This document shows, in pieces, positions 1-8,189 of a DNA stretch of 34,451 nucleotides. This DNA comes from Streptomyces sp. UNOB3_S3. GTDB lineage: Bacteria; Actinomycetota; Actinomycetes; Streptomycetales; Streptomycetaceae. The stretch's first letter is position 1. The number at the start of each line of letters is the position of its first letter. A program made the translations under genes and the position numbers. Location: contig NZ_JAILXP010000025.1 of NCBI RefSeq assembly GCF_020740895.1, forward strand, positions 1 to 34,451. Direction: 5' to 3'. A model generated the notes under the pieces. The model ran no database searches and was not told where the DNA came from. It worked only from the letters and a program-made list of their open reading frames with translations.

Positions 1-102
1 TCACCAGGGAGACCGTGGCCTGCGACACCCCCGCCGCCCGGGCCACCAGCCGGGACGTGGCCCGGGCGGCGGGGGTGTCGCAGGCCACGGTCTCCCTGGT
101 GA
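1..102. repeat. 46-bp perfect inverted repeat with 10-bp loop at the window edge
   Basis: Bases 1-46 are the exact reverse complement of bases 57-102; bases 47-56 form the loop. The right arm encodes the conserved LacI helix-turn-helix and is plainly native. The left arm starts exactly at base 1. A perfect palindrome this long inside a coding N-terminus has no obvious biological role and looks like a fold-back chimera at a contig end. Confidence 0.95.
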
Positions 103-1046
103 TGGGCGAGAAATGGCGCGGCAGGGTCTCCGAGCGGACCGCCGAGGCGGTGCGCACGGCCGCCCGCGAGCTGGGCTACCGGCCCAATCTCACGGCCCGG
201 AGCCTACGGCTCGGCCGCACGCGGACGGCGCTGCTGGTCGTCCCGGCCCTGACCAACGAATTCTTCGCCCGCGTCTACACGGGCGCGGCCCGTGCCGCCG
301 CGGAGCACGACATGGGCGTGGTCCTCTACCCCTCCCCGGAGGGCACCGGACCGGCCCGCGACCCCTTCGCCTCCGCGCGCGCGACGCTGGACGGCGTGAT
401 CGCCTCCTCGATGGCGGCCGAGGCCCTGGCCGACCTCCGCGAGGGCGGCCTGCCGCTGGTGATGCTCGACAGCGACCCCGAGCGGTCGGACTCCCCGGCC
501 ACCGTCAACCTCGACATCGCCGACGGCATGCGGCAGGTGACGGAGCATCTGCTGGCCCTCGGCCACCGCAGCTTCGCGCACATCGCGGCCGGCATCGACT
601 CCTGGACCTTCCGGGTCCGGGCCCGGGCCCTGGCGGAGACCCTGCGTGCCGCGCCCGGGGCGGTGCTGCGGACCGAGCCCGCCGCCCTCGACGTGGCGTC
701 CGGCCGCCTGGCCGCGGAGCGCGCCCTGACCGCGCCGGACGGGCCGGGGGCCCGGCCGACCGCGCTGATCTGCGACAGCGACGTCCTGGCGGCGGGCGCC
801 TGCAAGGCGGCCCGGCGACTGGGACTGCGCGTGCCGGACGAGGTCTCGGTGACCGGCTTCGACGACCTGCCCCTGGCGAGCGCGCTGGAGCCGGAGCTCA
901 CGACGGTACGGCTGCCGGCGGAGGCGGTGGGCGAGGCCGGGATGCGGGCGCTCGTGGCCGTCCTGGACGGCCGGGCACCGGGGTCGGCGTCCCTGCCGGT
1001 GGAACTCGTCACACGCGCGTCGTCGACGACGGTGGCCGCCCCGTAG
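15..1046 (+). CDS. LacI-family transcriptional regulator, 5' end unreliable
   Basis: The protein has the LacI/GalR layout: an N-terminal helix-turn-helix (RDVARAAGVSQATVS, about residues 13-27), a hinge helix ending near LRLGRTRT, and a periplasmic-binding-protein-like effector domain to the C-terminus, including the family signature VTGFDDLPLASALEPELTTV. It would bind an operator as a dimer and release it on binding a sugar-like ligand, which cannot be told from sequence. The stop at 1044-1046 faces prcA and the two share a hairpin terminator. The first 46 bases are an exact inverted copy of bases 57-102, so the first ten or so residues (MACDTPAARA) are probably not native and the true start is missing. 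From about residue 12 onward the frame is trustworthy. Confidence 0.85.
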   Translation: MACDTPAARATSRDVARAAGVSQATVSLVMGEKWRGRVSERTAEAVRTAARELGYRPNLTARSLRLGRTRTALLVVPALTNEFFARVYTGAARAAAEHDMGVVLYPSPEGTGPARDPFASARATLDGVIASSMAAEALADLREGGLPLVMLDSDPERSDSPATVNLDIADGMRQVTEHLLALGHRSFAHIAAGIDSWTFRVRARALAETLRAAPGAVLRTEPAALDVASGRLAAERALTAPDGPGARPTALICDSDVLAAGACKAARRLGLRVPDEVSVTGFDDLPLASALEPELTTVRLPAEAVGEAGMRALVAVLDGRAPGSASLPVELVTRASSTTVAAP

Positions 1047-1053
1047 ACCGGGA

Positions 1054-1090
1054 CCGCGCCCCGGACCCGATTACGGGGTCCGGGGCGCGG
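1054..1090. terminator. Bidirectional terminator between lacI-type gene and prcA
   Basis: A perfect 15-bp GC-rich stem (1054-1068 with 1076-1090) encloses a 7-base loop. It sits between the stop codons of two convergent genes. There is no clear T-run, as is usual for Streptomyces terminators. Confidence 0.75.
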
Positions 1091-1120
1091 CCGGCGGGAA
1101 ACGGTGGGACGGGGACCGGA

Positions 1121-1873
1121 TCAGTCCTCGGCGGAGTCGTTCTCGACGGCGTCCGAGGACTCCGCCTCCCCCGCCCCGTCCTCCAGCAGCCGCTGGAGCT
1201 GCCGCCCCAGCAACCGCTTGAATTTCCGCTGCTGCGGCCGCTTGCGGTCCAGGACCGCGACCTCCAGCTGCTCGGCGGTCAGCGTCCGCTCGCTCCCGTT
1301 CGTGTCGCGGGCGAGCGACTCGACGGCGAGCTTGAGCGCCTCGGCCAGCGTCATCCCGTCCCGGTGCCGCTGGTCGAGATAGCTGCTGATCTGGTCCGCG
1401 TTGCCGCCGACCGCCACCGAGCCGTGCTCGTCGACGATCGAGCCGTCGTGCGGCAGCCGGTAGATCTGGTCGTCCTCGGGGGCGGCCCCCACCTCGGCGA
1501 CGATCAGCTCCACCTCGTACGGCTTCTCGCCCGCGCTGGAGAAGATGGTGCCCAGCGTCTGCGCGTACACGTTCGCCAGGCCGCGGGCGGTGACGTCGTC
1601 ACGGTCGTAGGTGTAGCCGCGCAGGTCGGCGTAGCGGACGCCGCCGATGCGCAGGTTCTCGAACTCGTTGTACTTGCCGACCGCCGCGAACGCGATCCGG
1701 TCGTAGATCTCGCTGACCTTGTGCAGCGCGCGGGACGGGTTCTCGGCGACGAAGACAACGCCATCGTTGTACTGGAGGACCACGACGCTACGGCCGCGCG
1801 CGATGCCCTTGCGGGCGTACTCGGCGCGGTCGGCCATGGCCTGCTGGGGTGAGACATAGAACGGCGTCGACAC
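1121..1873 (-). CDS. prcA: Proteasome alpha subunit PrcA
   Basis: PrcA forms the outer heptameric rings of the actinobacterial 20S proteasome, gating entry and docking the Arc/Mpa ATPase. The 250-residue protein has the alpha-subunit N-terminus ([20 protein letters not shown]), the proteasome fold core ([20 protein letters not shown]) and the family segment [17 protein letters not shown]. As expected of an alpha subunit it has no catalytic N-terminal Thr. The tail, rich in Glu, Asp and Ser (about the last 20 residues), is probably disordered. The GTG start at 1871-1873 has a good ribosome site (AAGGACGG) and matches the conserved N-terminus. It lies 50 bp downstream of prcB on the same strand, so the two are co-transcribed and made in similar amounts. 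Confidence 0.97.
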   Translation of the reverse strand: MSTPFYVSPQQAMADRAEYARKGIARGRSVVVLQYNDGVVFVAENPSRALHKVSEIYDRIAFAAVGKYNEFENLRIGGVRYADLRGYTYDRDDVTARGLANVYAQTLGTIFSSAGEKPYEVELIVAEVGAAPEDDQIYRLPHDGSIVDEHGSVAVGGNADQISSYLDQRHRDGMTLAEALKLAVESLARDTNGSERTLTAEQLEVAVLDRKRPQQRKFKRLLGRQLQRLLEDGAGEAESSDAVENDSAED

Positions 1874-1923
1874 CGCTATCCGTCCTTTTCTGTGGGTGAC
1901 GAGGACATCGGGGGCTCAGAGGA

Positions 1924-2769
1924 TCACAGCAGGGCGGCCCGCGGGCCGTCCGGCTCCTCGAGCCGACGCTCGTGGATGGCACGGACGATCTCGGAGCACT
2001 CCGCCTCGGTGAGCTTCCGGAAGCCCTCGTCGGTGATGACCGTGACGATCGGGTAGATGCGGCGCGCGAGGTCGGGACCGCCGGTCGCGGAGTCGTCGTC
2101 GGCGGCGTCGTAGAGCGCCTGGACGACGAGCGTGGCGGCCTGCCCCTCCGTGAGGTCGTCACGGAAGAGCTTCTTCAGCGCGCCGCGCGCGAACAGCGAG
2201 CCGGAGCCCGTGGCCGCGAAGCCGTGCTCCTCGGAGCGCCCGCCGGTGACGTCGTAGGAGAAGATGCGGCCCTTCTGCCGGTCCACGTCCCAGCCGGCGA
2301 AGAGCGGCACGACGGCCAGGCCCTGCATGGCCATGCCGAGGTTGCTGCGGATCATCGTCGACAGGCGGTTCGCCTTGCCCTCCAGGGAGAGGGAGACGCC
2401 TTCGACCTTCTCGAAGTGCTCCAGCTCCAGCTGGAAGAGCTTGACCATCTCCACCGCCAGCCCGGCCGTGCCGGCGATGCCCACGGCCGAGTACTCGTCG
2501 GCCGGGAAGACCTTCTCGATGTCCCGCTGCGCGATGACGTTGCCCATCGTGGCCCGGCGGTCACCGGCCAGCACCACTCCCCCGGGGAACGACACGGCGA
2601 CGATCGTCGTGCCGTGCGGGATCTCCAGCGTGCCCTGCACGACGGGCAGCTGGCGGTTGCGCGGTAGCAGCTCGGGCTGGTGCTGGGCGAGAAAGTCCAT
2701 GAAGGACGACGAGCCCGGCGTCAGGAAGGGAGCCGGCAGACGCCCTGTGCCAGAAAAGTTGGCTTCCAC
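1924..2769 (-). CDS. prcB: Proteasome beta subunit PrcB (catalytic)
   Basis: PrcB forms the inner proteolytic rings of the 20S proteasome. It is made with a propeptide of about 53 residues and matures by autocleavage before Thr54 in PHG-TTIVAV; that N-terminal Thr is the nucleophile. Other family segments follow, including [14 protein letters not shown], the lysine-containing [20 protein letters not shown], and [14 protein letters not shown]. The frame is open further upstream, but I chose the GTG at 2767-2769 because it has a GAAGGA ribosome site and gives [20 protein letters not shown], the propeptide start I remember for streptomycete PrcB. That yields 281 residues, the usual length. The gene follows pup after a strong hairpin and precedes prcA. 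Confidence 0.97.
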   Translation of the reverse strand: MEANFSGTGRLPAPFLTPGSSSFMDFLAQHQPELLPRNRQLPVVQGTLEIPHGTTIVAVSFPGGVVLAGDRRATMGNVIAQRDIEKVFPADEYSAVGIAGTAGLAVEMVKLFQLELEHFEKVEGVSLSLEGKANRLSTMIRSNLGMAMQGLAVVPLFAGWDVDRQKGRIFSYDVTGGRSEEHGFAATGSGSLFARGALKKLFRDDLTEGQAATLVVQALYDAADDDSATGGPDLARRIYPIVTVITDEGFRKLTEAECSEIVRAIHERRLEEPDGPRAALL

Positions 2770-2830
2770 ACGAATCCTTCGAAGAGATCTTGAAATACTG
2801 CACGGACCATACCCCCGGGCCTCCCAGCCC

Positions 2831-2864
2831 TCCGTCCCGTGCCCCGGCGGGGGCACGGGACGGA
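2831..2864 (-). promoter_or_regulatory. Perfect hairpin between pup and prcB (attenuator, processing site or terminator)
   Basis: A perfect 15-bp stem (2831-2845 with 2850-2864) with a GGCG loop begins 10 bases past the pup stop and ends about 60 bases before the prcB start. No T-run follows. In an operon where one tagged substrate needs many Pup molecules and few proteasomes, such an element could stabilise the pup mRNA 3' end or reduce read-through into prcBA. That role is inference. Confidence 0.7.
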
Positions 2865-2874
2865 ATCACCGGCC

Positions 2875-3093
2875 CTACTGCCCGCCCTTTTGCACGAACG
2901 AACGTACGAAGTCCTCGGCGTTCTCCTCGAGCACATCATCGATTTCGTCCAGCACGGAGTCCACGTCGTCCGACAGCTTCTCCTGGCGCTCCTTGAGGTC
3001 CTCGGAGACCTGCGCGTCCTGCGCCTGCTCCTCGACCTCCTCCGTCGCACGCGTGGCCTTCTGCTGTCCGCCGCCGGTGTCCTTGGTCGCCAT
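2875..3093 (-). CDS. pup: Prokaryotic ubiquitin-like protein Pup
   Basis: Pup is the small, mostly disordered tag that PafA attaches through its C-terminal residue to substrate lysines, marking them for the Arc-proteasome complex. The ATG at 3091-3093 gives 72 residues (MATKDTGGGQQKATR at the start) with a purine-rich ribosome site GGTGAGGGG. The acidic middle to C-terminal half (about residues 20-60, rich in Glu and Asp with helical heptads) binds the Arc coiled coil. The protein ends in Gly70-Gly71-Gln72. It is therefore encoded in the Gln form and needs Dop to deamidate Gln72 to Glu before ligation. It lies between dop and prcB in the conserved order. Confidence 0.97.
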   Translation of the reverse strand: MATKDTGGGQQKATRATEEVEEQAQDAQVSEDLKERQEKLSDDVDSVLDEIDDVLEENAEDFVRSFVQKGGQ

Positions 3094-3144
3094 ACCCCTC
3101 ACCCCGCTCGGTTTCGACGTACACGTACACGAGACGTTCAAGAT

Positions 3145-3166
3145 CCGACCCTACAAGCAGGGTCGG
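3145..3166 (-). promoter_or_regulatory. Hairpin and -10-like element upstream of pup
   Basis: An 8-bp stem (3145-3152 with 3159-3166) with loop ACAAGC lies about 50 bases upstream of the pup start. On the minus strand the same stretch reads TTGTAGGGTCGG, containing a TAGGGT that fits a streptomycete -10 box. No convincing -35 hexamer is visible. It could be a pup promoter or a dop-pup boundary element. Confidence 0.35.
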
Positions 3167-3253
3167 GGATCGGCCCTGCACTTGCTACAACGTCCCGGAG
3201 CCACCGGGATGATTCCCGTTTCCCCCGGCCCTTAAGACCCCGCCGGGGCCTCC

Positions 3254-4765
3254 TCAGCCGCCCGAGAGCACCCGCACCAGGTCCTCGGCCGTGCGACAGC
3301 GGTCCAGGAGTTCCTTGACGTGGTTGCGGGTGCCGCGCAGCGGCTCCAGGGTGGGGACGCGCTGGAGAGAGTCCCGGCCCGGCAGGTCGAAGATCACCGA
3401 GTCCCAGGAGGCCGCGGCCACGTCGTCGGCGTACTGCTCCAGACAGCGGCCCCGGAAGTAGGCCCGGGTGTCCTCGGGCGGGGCGGTGCGGGCGCGGGCG
3501 ACCTCGGCCTCGTCCAGCAGCCTGCGCATCTTCCCCCGGGCCGCGAGCCGGTTGTACAGGCCCTTGTCCTGGCGCACGTCCGCGTACTGGAGGTCCACCA
3601 GGTGGAGCCGGGCCGCGGACCAGTCGAGGCCGTCACGGCGGCGGTACCCCTCCAGCAGCTCCAGCTTGGCCACCCAGTCCAGCTCCCCGGCCAGGCTCAT
3701 CGGGTCCCGCTCCAGCCGGCCCAGGACGTCCTCCCAGCGGGAGAGGACGTCCTTGGTCTGCTCGTCGGCGTCCACGCCGAAGCGGTCCTCGACATATTTG
3801 CGGGCCAGCTCGAAGTACTCCATCTGGAGCTGGACGGCCGTGAGCGTCCGGCCGCTGCGCAGCGTGATCAGCCGGCGCAGCGAGGGGTCGTGGCTGATCC
3901 GGTGGAGGGTGCGGACGGGCTGGTCGACGGCGAGGTCGGCGGCGATGAAGCCGTCCTCGATCATGGAGAGCACCAGGGCGGTGGTGCCGAGCTTGAGGTA
4001 GGTGGAGATCTCGGAGAGATTGGCGTCGCCGATGATCACATGGAGCCGGCGGTACTTCTCGGCGTCGGCGTGGGGCTCGTCGCGGGTGTTGATGATGGGC
4101 CGCTTGAGGGTGGTCTCCAGGCCGACCTCGACCTCGAAGTAGTCCGCGCGCTGGCTGATCTGGAAACCGTGCTCGTGGCCGTCCTGGCCGATGCCGACGC
4201 GGCCGGCGCCGGTGACGACCTGGCGGGAGACGAAGAACGGGGTCAGGTGGCGGACGATGTCCGAGAAGGGGGTCTCCCGCTTCATCAGGTAGTTCTCATG
4301 GGTGCCGTAGGAGGCGCCCTTGTTGTCGGTGTTGTTCTTGTAGAGGTGGATGGGCTGGGCGCCGGGCAGCTGGGCGGCGCGCTCGGCGGCCTCCGCCATG
4401 ATCCGCTCGCCGGCCTTGTCCCACAGGACGGCGTCCCGGGGGTTGGTGATCTCCGGTGAGCTGTATTCCGGGTGGGCGTGGTCCACATAGAGCCGGGCGC
4501 CATTGGTGAGGATGACATTGGCCAGGCCGATGTCCTCGTCGGTGAGCTGACTGGCGTCCGCGGCCTCGCGAGCGAGGTCGAAGCCGCGGGCGTCCCGCAG
4601 CGGGTTCTCCTCCTCGAAGTCCCAGCGGGCACGGCGTGCCCGGTGCATCGCGGCCGCGTAGGCGTTGACGATCTGGGACGAGGTGAGCATGGCATTGGCG
4701 TTCGGGTGACCGGGGACGGAGATCCCGTACTCCGTCTCGATGCCCATTACTCGCCGTACGGTCAT
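3254..4765 (-). CDS. dop: Pup deamidase/depupylase Dop
   Basis: Dop converts the C-terminal Gln of Pup to Glu, making it ligatable, and also removes Pup from substrates. It belongs to the glutamine-synthetase-like Dop/PafA family and uses ATP as a cofactor. The 503-residue protein begins with the ATP/Mg site motif GIETEYG (residues 8-14) and carries [13 protein letters not shown], with Asp95 matching the catalytic nucleophile position. The insertion around residues 45-80 ([20 protein letters not shown]) is the Dop loop, absent from PafA, so this is Dop and not the ligase. The ATG at 4763-4765 has an AGGAGGG ribosome site. It precedes pup on the same strand by 160 bp. PafA, the partner ligase, is not within the window. 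Confidence 0.96.
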   Translation of the reverse strand: MTVRRVMGIETEYGISVPGHPNANAMLTSSQIVNAYAAAMHRARRARWDFEEENPLRDARGFDLAREAADASQLTDEDIGLANVILTNGARLYVDHAHPEYSSPEITNPRDAVLWDKAGERIMAEAAERAAQLPGAQPIHLYKNNTDNKGASYGTHENYLMKRETPFSDIVRHLTPFFVSRQVVTGAGRVGIGQDGHEHGFQISQRADYFEVEVGLETTLKRPIINTRDEPHADAEKYRRLHVIIGDANLSEISTYLKLGTTALVLSMIEDGFIAADLAVDQPVRTLHRISHDPSLRRLITLRSGRTLTAVQLQMEYFELARKYVEDRFGVDADEQTKDVLSRWEDVLGRLERDPMSLAGELDWVAKLELLEGYRRRDGLDWSAARLHLVDLQYADVRQDKGLYNRLAARGKMRRLLDEAEVARARTAPPEDTRAYFRGRCLEQYADDVAAASWDSVIFDLPGRDSLQRVPTLEPLRGTRNHVKELLDRCRTAEDLVRVLSGG

Positions 4766-4998
4766 GCGGCCCTCCTTGCCCGGCGGCGCCCCCGGGTGGG
4801 GTCGGCGCTCAAGTACCGCTGCGCTTCCGGTCCGTGTACGGTCCCCGATCCCCCACTGCGCTTCGCGGTGGTACCGAAGAGCCTAGAACGGCTTTGCGGC
4901 GCTGGGGAGATCATTACAGTCATTGCTCGGGTTCGTGCCCCGCGCGGACGGCGTCATGGTCCGCGTCCCACGAGTGGTGCAACGCTTGGTGCAAAACG
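4766..4998 (-). promoter_or_regulatory. dop upstream region, probable promoter
   Basis: No gene was found in this part of the 320-base arc-dop gap. Because a terminator-like structure ends arc, dop probably has its own promoter here. A TAGGCT -10-like hexamer occurs on the minus strand (4880-4885), but no good -35 partner was seen. A 7-bp hairpin (4943-4949 with 4959-4965) is also present. Confidence 0.3.
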
Positions 4999-5079
4999 CG
5001 TCCGGCTGCGGACGCCCTGCTCCTTCCCCGCCGGAGGGGCGGGACAGGCACAGCAAACAGGGACATCCGCAGCCGGACG
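4999..5079 (-). terminator. Nested hairpin terminator downstream of arc
   Basis: Fourteen-base arms at 4999-5012 and 5066-5079 are perfectly complementary, and a smaller GC-rich hairpin lies inside. On the minus strand the structure starts a few bases after the arc stop and is followed by GCGTTTTGC, a short T-run. An alternative local hairpin (4998-5004 with 5009-5015) competes for one arm. Confidence 0.65.
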
Positions 5080-5085
5080 GCGGTG

Positions 5086-6852
5086 TTACAGATACTGGCC
5101 GGTATTGGCCACGGTGTCGATGGAGCGGCCGGTGTCCGCGCCCTGCTTTCCGGTGACGAGGGTGCGGATGAAGACGATCCGCTCGCCCTTCTTTCCGGAG
5201 ATCCGGGCCCAGTCGTCCGGGTTGGTGGTGTTGGGCAGGTCCTCGTTCTCCTTGAACTCGTCCACGCAGGCGGCGAGCAGGTGGGAGACGCGCAGACCCT
5301 TCTGGTTGTGGTCCAGGAAGGCCTTGATGGCCATCTTCTTGGCCCGGTCCACGATGTTCTGGATCATCGCTCCGGAGTTGAAGTCCTTGAAGTAGAGGAC
5401 CTCCTTGTCACCGTTGGCGTAGGTGACCTCCAGGAAGCGGTTCTCCTCGGATTCGGCGTACATCTGCTCGACGACCGACTGGATCATGCCCTCGACGGTG
5501 ACCCTGGCGTCCCCGCCGTGCTCGGCGAGGTCGTCGGCGTGCAGCGGCAGGGTCTCGGTCAGGTACTTCGAGAAGATGTCCTTGGCGGCCTCGGCGTCCG
5601 GGCGCTCGATCTTGATCTTCACATCGAGGCGGCCGGGGCGCAGGATCGCGGGGTCGATCATGTCCTCGCGGTTGGAGGCGCCGATGACGATGACGTTCTC
5701 CAGGCCCTCGACGCCGTCGATCTCGGAGAGCAGCTGGGGGACGATGGTGTTCTCCACGTCCGAGCTGACCCCGGAGCCGCGGGTGCGGAAGAGGGAGTCC
5801 ATCTCGTCGAAGAAGACGATCACGGGGGTGCCCTCGCCGGCCTTCTCCCGGGCCCGCTGGAAGATCAGCCGGATGTGCCGCTCGGTCTCGCCGACGTACT
5901 TGTTGAGCAGCTCGGGGCCCTTGATGTTGAGGAAGAAGCTCTTCCCGGCGGGCTTCCCGGTGACCTCGGCGACCTTCTTGGCAAGGGAGTTGGCGACGGC
6001 CTTGGCGATGAGCGTCTTGCCGCAGCCGGGCGGGCCGTAGAGCAGGACGCCCTTGGGCGGCCGCAGTTCGTGCTCCTTGAAGAGGTCGGGGTAGAGGTAG
6101 GGGAGCTCGACGGCGTCGCGGATCAGCTCGATCTGGTTTCCCAGGCCGCCGATCTTCGTGTAGTCGATGTCCGGGACCTCTTCGAGGACGAGCTCCTCGA
6201 CCTCGCTCTTGGGGATGACCTCGTAGACGTAGCCGGAGCGGGACTCCAGCAGCAGGGCGTCACCGGGGCGGATGGTGATGTCCAGCAGCGGCTCGGCGAG
6301 CCTCACCACCCGCTCCTCGTCGGTGTGCCCGATGACCAGGGCGCGTTCGCCGTCCTCCAGGATCTCCTTGAGGGTGACGATGTCGCCGTGGCGCTCGAAG
6401 GCCATGGCCTCGACGATGTTGAGCGCCTCGTTGAGCATGACCTCCTGGCCGGGCCGGAGGTCCTCGACGTCGACGCTGGGGGACGCGTTCACCCGGAGCT
6501 TGCGGCCCCCGGTGAAGATGTCGGCCGTGCCGTCCTCGCCGGCCTGGAGGAAGACCCCGAAGCCGGCCGGGGGCTGGGCCAGGCGGTCGACCTCCTCCTT
6601 GAGGGCCACGATCTGGTCGCGGGCCTCACGGAGGGTGTTCGCGAGCCGTTCGTTCTGCGCGGACACGCCGGCCAGGTTCGTCTGGAGTTCGACGATCCGC
6701 TCCTCGAGAATCCTCGTGTGACGCGGAGAGTCGGCGAGCTTGCGTCGCAGGACGGCGATCTCCTGCTCGAGATAGGCAACCTGGCCCGCGGGGTCTTCAG
6801 ACCCTCGTCCCGGCCGGATGCCGCGGTTCATGTCGTCGTCGTGGGCTGCCAC
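5086..6852 (-). CDS. arc: Proteasome-associated AAA+ ATPase Arc (Mpa homologue)
   Basis: Arc forms the hexameric ring that recognises pupylated proteins, unfolds them with ATP and feeds them into the 20S proteasome. Domains in order: an N-terminal coiled coil (about 25-92) that binds Pup; tandem OB folds (about 95-225); one AAA+ module with Walker A GPPGCGKT (273-280), Walker B FFDE (347-350) and the ARPGRLD-type arginine region; and a C-terminal tail ending GQYL. The penultimate Tyr is the proteasome-docking motif. The frame is open to a TTG at 6868-6870. I chose the GTG at 6850-6852 because it follows GGAGGTGAGG and gives [11 protein letters not shown], for 588 residues, the usual length. 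The first gene of the locus in transcription order; it ends at its own terminator. Confidence 0.96.
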   Translation of the reverse strand: MAAHDDDMNRGIRPGRGSEDPAGQVAYLEQEIAVLRRKLADSPRHTRILEERIVELQTNLAGVSAQNERLANTLREARDQIVALKEEVDRLAQPPAGFGVFLQAGEDGTADIFTGGRKLRVNASPSVDVEDLRPGQEVMLNEALNIVEAMAFERHGDIVTLKEILEDGERALVIGHTDEERVVRLAEPLLDITIRPGDALLLESRSGYVYEVIPKSEVEELVLEEVPDIDYTKIGGLGNQIELIRDAVELPYLYPDLFKEHELRPPKGVLLYGPPGCGKTLIAKAVANSLAKKVAEVTGKPAGKSFFLNIKGPELLNKYVGETERHIRLIFQRAREKAGEGTPVIVFFDEMDSLFRTRGSGVSSDVENTIVPQLLSEIDGVEGLENVIVIGASNREDMIDPAILRPGRLDVKIKIERPDAEAAKDIFSKYLTETLPLHADDLAEHGGDARVTVEGMIQSVVEQMYAESEENRFLEVTYANGDKEVLYFKDFNSGAMIQNIVDRAKKMAIKAFLDHNQKGLRVSHLLAACVDEFKENEDLPNTTNPDDWARISGKKGERIVFIRTLVTGKQGADTGRSIDTVANTGQYL

Positions 6853-6890
6853 GGTCCTCACCTCCTCCAAGGGGAGCTGGACGCTTCCTG

Positions 6891-6918
6891 ACCCTACCTG
6901 GGCCGGTGCAGGTTGAAA
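6891..6918 (-). promoter_or_regulatory. Candidate arc promoter
   Basis: On the minus strand a TAGGGT -10 box (6891-6896) lies 16 bp from TTTCAA (6913-6918), a weak -35. Transcription would start about 30 bases before the arc GTG. Spacing and -10 fit the housekeeping sigma consensus of Streptomyces. Confidence 0.4.
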
Positions 6919-6972
6919 CCCCTAGATCACAAACCCGGTCGGAGTGTGTCCGATCTTCACCCTTGCGCACGT

Positions 6973-6984
6973 CCTCACGTGAGG
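6973..6984. promoter_or_regulatory. 12-bp perfect palindrome in the arc-ferredoxin divergent region
   Basis: CCTCACGTGAGG is its own reverse complement and lies about midway between the divergent arc and ferredoxin genes. It could be an operator for either. A possible ferredoxin -10 (TATCGT, 7022-7027) lies downstream. No regulator can be named. Confidence 0.3.
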
Positions 6985-7094
6985 GGGATACCCACCCATC
7001 AACATCGGAAAGCGGGCGGTTGTATCGTCGACTCGGTCAACACCCGTCAGGGCTGGCTCCAATTGATTCACGAACGCAGGAAACGGCAGGCGAG

Positions 7095-7388
7095 ATGACC
7101 GCGCAGGAACAGGAAGAAGAGCTCGAAGTCTGGATCGACCAGGACCTCTGCACCGGCGACGGCATCTGCGCCCAGTACGCCCCCGAGGTCTTCGAGCTCG
7201 ACATCGACGGTCTCGCCTATGTGAAGAGCGCCGACGACGAGCTCCTCCAGGACAAGGGTGCCACCACCCCCGTACCGCTGACGCTGCTGAACGACGTCCG
7301 GGACTCGGCGAACGAGTGCCCCGGCGACTGCATTCACGTGCGGCGCGTCGCCGACAAGGTCGAGGTCTACGGACCGGACGCCGAATAA
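7095..7388 (+). CDS. Small ferredoxin, 3Fe-4S type
   Basis: The 97-residue acidic protein matches the actinobacterial monocluster ferredoxins that pass electrons to cytochromes P450 and other oxidoreductases. Cys19 and Cys25 (CTGDGIC, spacing CX5C) and Cys75 followed by Pro (ECPGDC) are the expected ligands of a 3Fe-4S cluster. Cys79 is an extra cysteine nearby. The residue that would supply the fourth ligand in a CX2CX2C motif is absent. The frame is open upstream to 6906, but only the ATG at 7095 gives a compact protein starting MTAQEQEEELEVWIDQDLC. No P450 or ferredoxin reductase gene is adjacent, so its partner is unknown. It is divergent from arc and converges on the next gene. Confidence 0.88.
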   Translation: MTAQEQEEELEVWIDQDLCTGDGICAQYAPEVFELDIDGLAYVKSADDELLQDKGATTPVPLTLLNDVRDSANECPGDCIHVRRVADKVEVYGPDAE

Positions 7389-7391
7389 CAC

Positions 7392-7412
7392 ATCGTCACG
7401 CCATGTGACGAT
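7392..7412. terminator. Bidirectional terminator between ferredoxin and 7413 gene
   Basis: A perfect 8-bp stem (7392-7399 with 7405-7412) with a GCCAT loop fills the 24-base gap between two convergent stop codons. Confidence 0.6.
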
Positions 7413-8069
7413 TCAGACGCTCCCCGCGACCGGCAGGGGCGTCAGGACGAACTGGCCGTCCCTCCAGTGCCACTTGACCGCCCTGCGCAGATCCGGGCAG
7501 CAGCGCGGCACGCCCGCGCCGGAGTAGCCGAGCAGAGTGGCCGAAACCGTCCGGCCGGCCGTCTCCAGGCCCATGACGCTCATCCCCTCCTCGGGGTCCA
7601 CCAGGGTCGCCACGACCCGGGGCGCCGCGCCGGGAACGGCCGGGGCCGCGAGCACGTACACCCCGCTGGGCCGGGTGCCCGCACCGGAGGCGCAGCGCAC
7701 CTCGACGGCCGTCTCGGGCCGCCCGTCGCCGTCCAGGTCGGCGGTGGCCCGCCGGACCACTTCCGGGCGGGTGGGGCCGCAGTCGACGGGGTAGTGGGCC
7801 GCGCCCGGGTCCGGGGCGGCGGCCGGTGGGCCCGCCGGGGCCTTCGCGGGGGCCGTGGCCCCGGCCGTGGCGTCGCCGGGGCCGGCGAGCGCGGCGCCCA
7901 GGACCACCGCGGCCAGCGCGGCGGCGGTGGCCAGCCAGTGCGCCGGACGGGACCGGGTGTGCGGGAGGGGAGCGGAGGCGTCGGGACGGTCGGGACCTGC
8001 CGAGGGCTGCACGCGCGCTGACTCCTGCCGAGGGCTGCGGGGACCGGGATCGTCCGCATCGTGCCACAC
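7413..8069 (-). CDS. Membrane-anchored or secreted protein of unknown function
   Basis: I do not recognise this family. The chosen GTG (8067-8069) gives 218 residues: a polar, Pro/Arg-rich N-terminal stretch of about 44 residues, one hydrophobic segment (about 45-64, LATAAALAAVVLGAALAG), an Ala/Pro-rich linker, and an extracytoplasmic domain. That domain contains ADLDGDGRPETAVEVRC, resembling the Asp-rich calcium-binding loop of FG-GAP-type repeats, and four cysteines, two of them adjacent (PRCCPD), which could form disulfides. It ends in a compact beta-rich part (KWHWRDGQFVLTPLPV). The start is uncertain because no strong ribosome site is seen and the frame is open to 8156. It lies downstream of trmI on the same strand, behind a strong terminator. 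Confidence 0.65.
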   Translation of the reverse strand: MWHDADDPGPRSPRQESARVQPSAGPDRPDASAPLPHTRSRPAHWLATAAALAAVVLGAALAGPGDATAGATAPAKAPAGPPAAAPDPGAAHYPVDCGPTRPEVVRRATADLDGDGRPETAVEVRCASGAGTRPSGVYVLAAPAVPGAAPRVVATLVDPEEGMSVMGLETAGRTVSATLLGYSGAGVPRCCPDLRRAVKWHWRDGQFVLTPLPVAGSV

Positions 8070-8120
8070 GCCCCCGCGCCGGTGAACGGCGGGCGGGGCC
8101 CAGAGGATCACCCAACGCAC

Positions 8121-8169
8121 GTGCGCCGCCGCCGAGTTCCCCGGGGAGGGGAGCACGGCGGCGGCGCAC
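8121..8169 (-). terminator. Terminator downstream of trmI
   Basis: Fourteen-base arms at 8121-8134 and 8156-8169 are perfectly complementary around a 21-base loop that itself holds a CCCC/GGGG pairing. The structure begins about 20 bases past the trmI stop on the minus strand. Confidence 0.6.
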
Positions 8170-8189
8170 TGGTGGTTCGGACGGGCGGG

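Noticed and set aside
113..1852. Open frame spanning the LacI-type gene, the terminator and prcA
   Set aside because: It crosses a strong bidirectional terminator and reads both real genes out of frame; composition is Arg/Gly-rich with no motif.
2770..2856. Longer PrcB N-terminus (29 extra residues)
   Set aside because: The upstream in-frame start runs through the hairpin after pup and lacks a ribosome site; the GTG at 2769 has one and gives the normal propeptide.
4766..5085. Possible small gene or tRNA between dop and arc
   Set aside because: No frame had a start with a ribosome site and plausible composition, and no T-loop or acceptor pairing was found; the stretch is explained by the arc terminator and dop leader.
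4834..6891. Long plus-strand open frame over arc
   Set aside because: Low-complexity Leu/Val/Gly/Asp composition is the usual antisense shadow in high-GC DNA; arc on the other strand is unmistakable.
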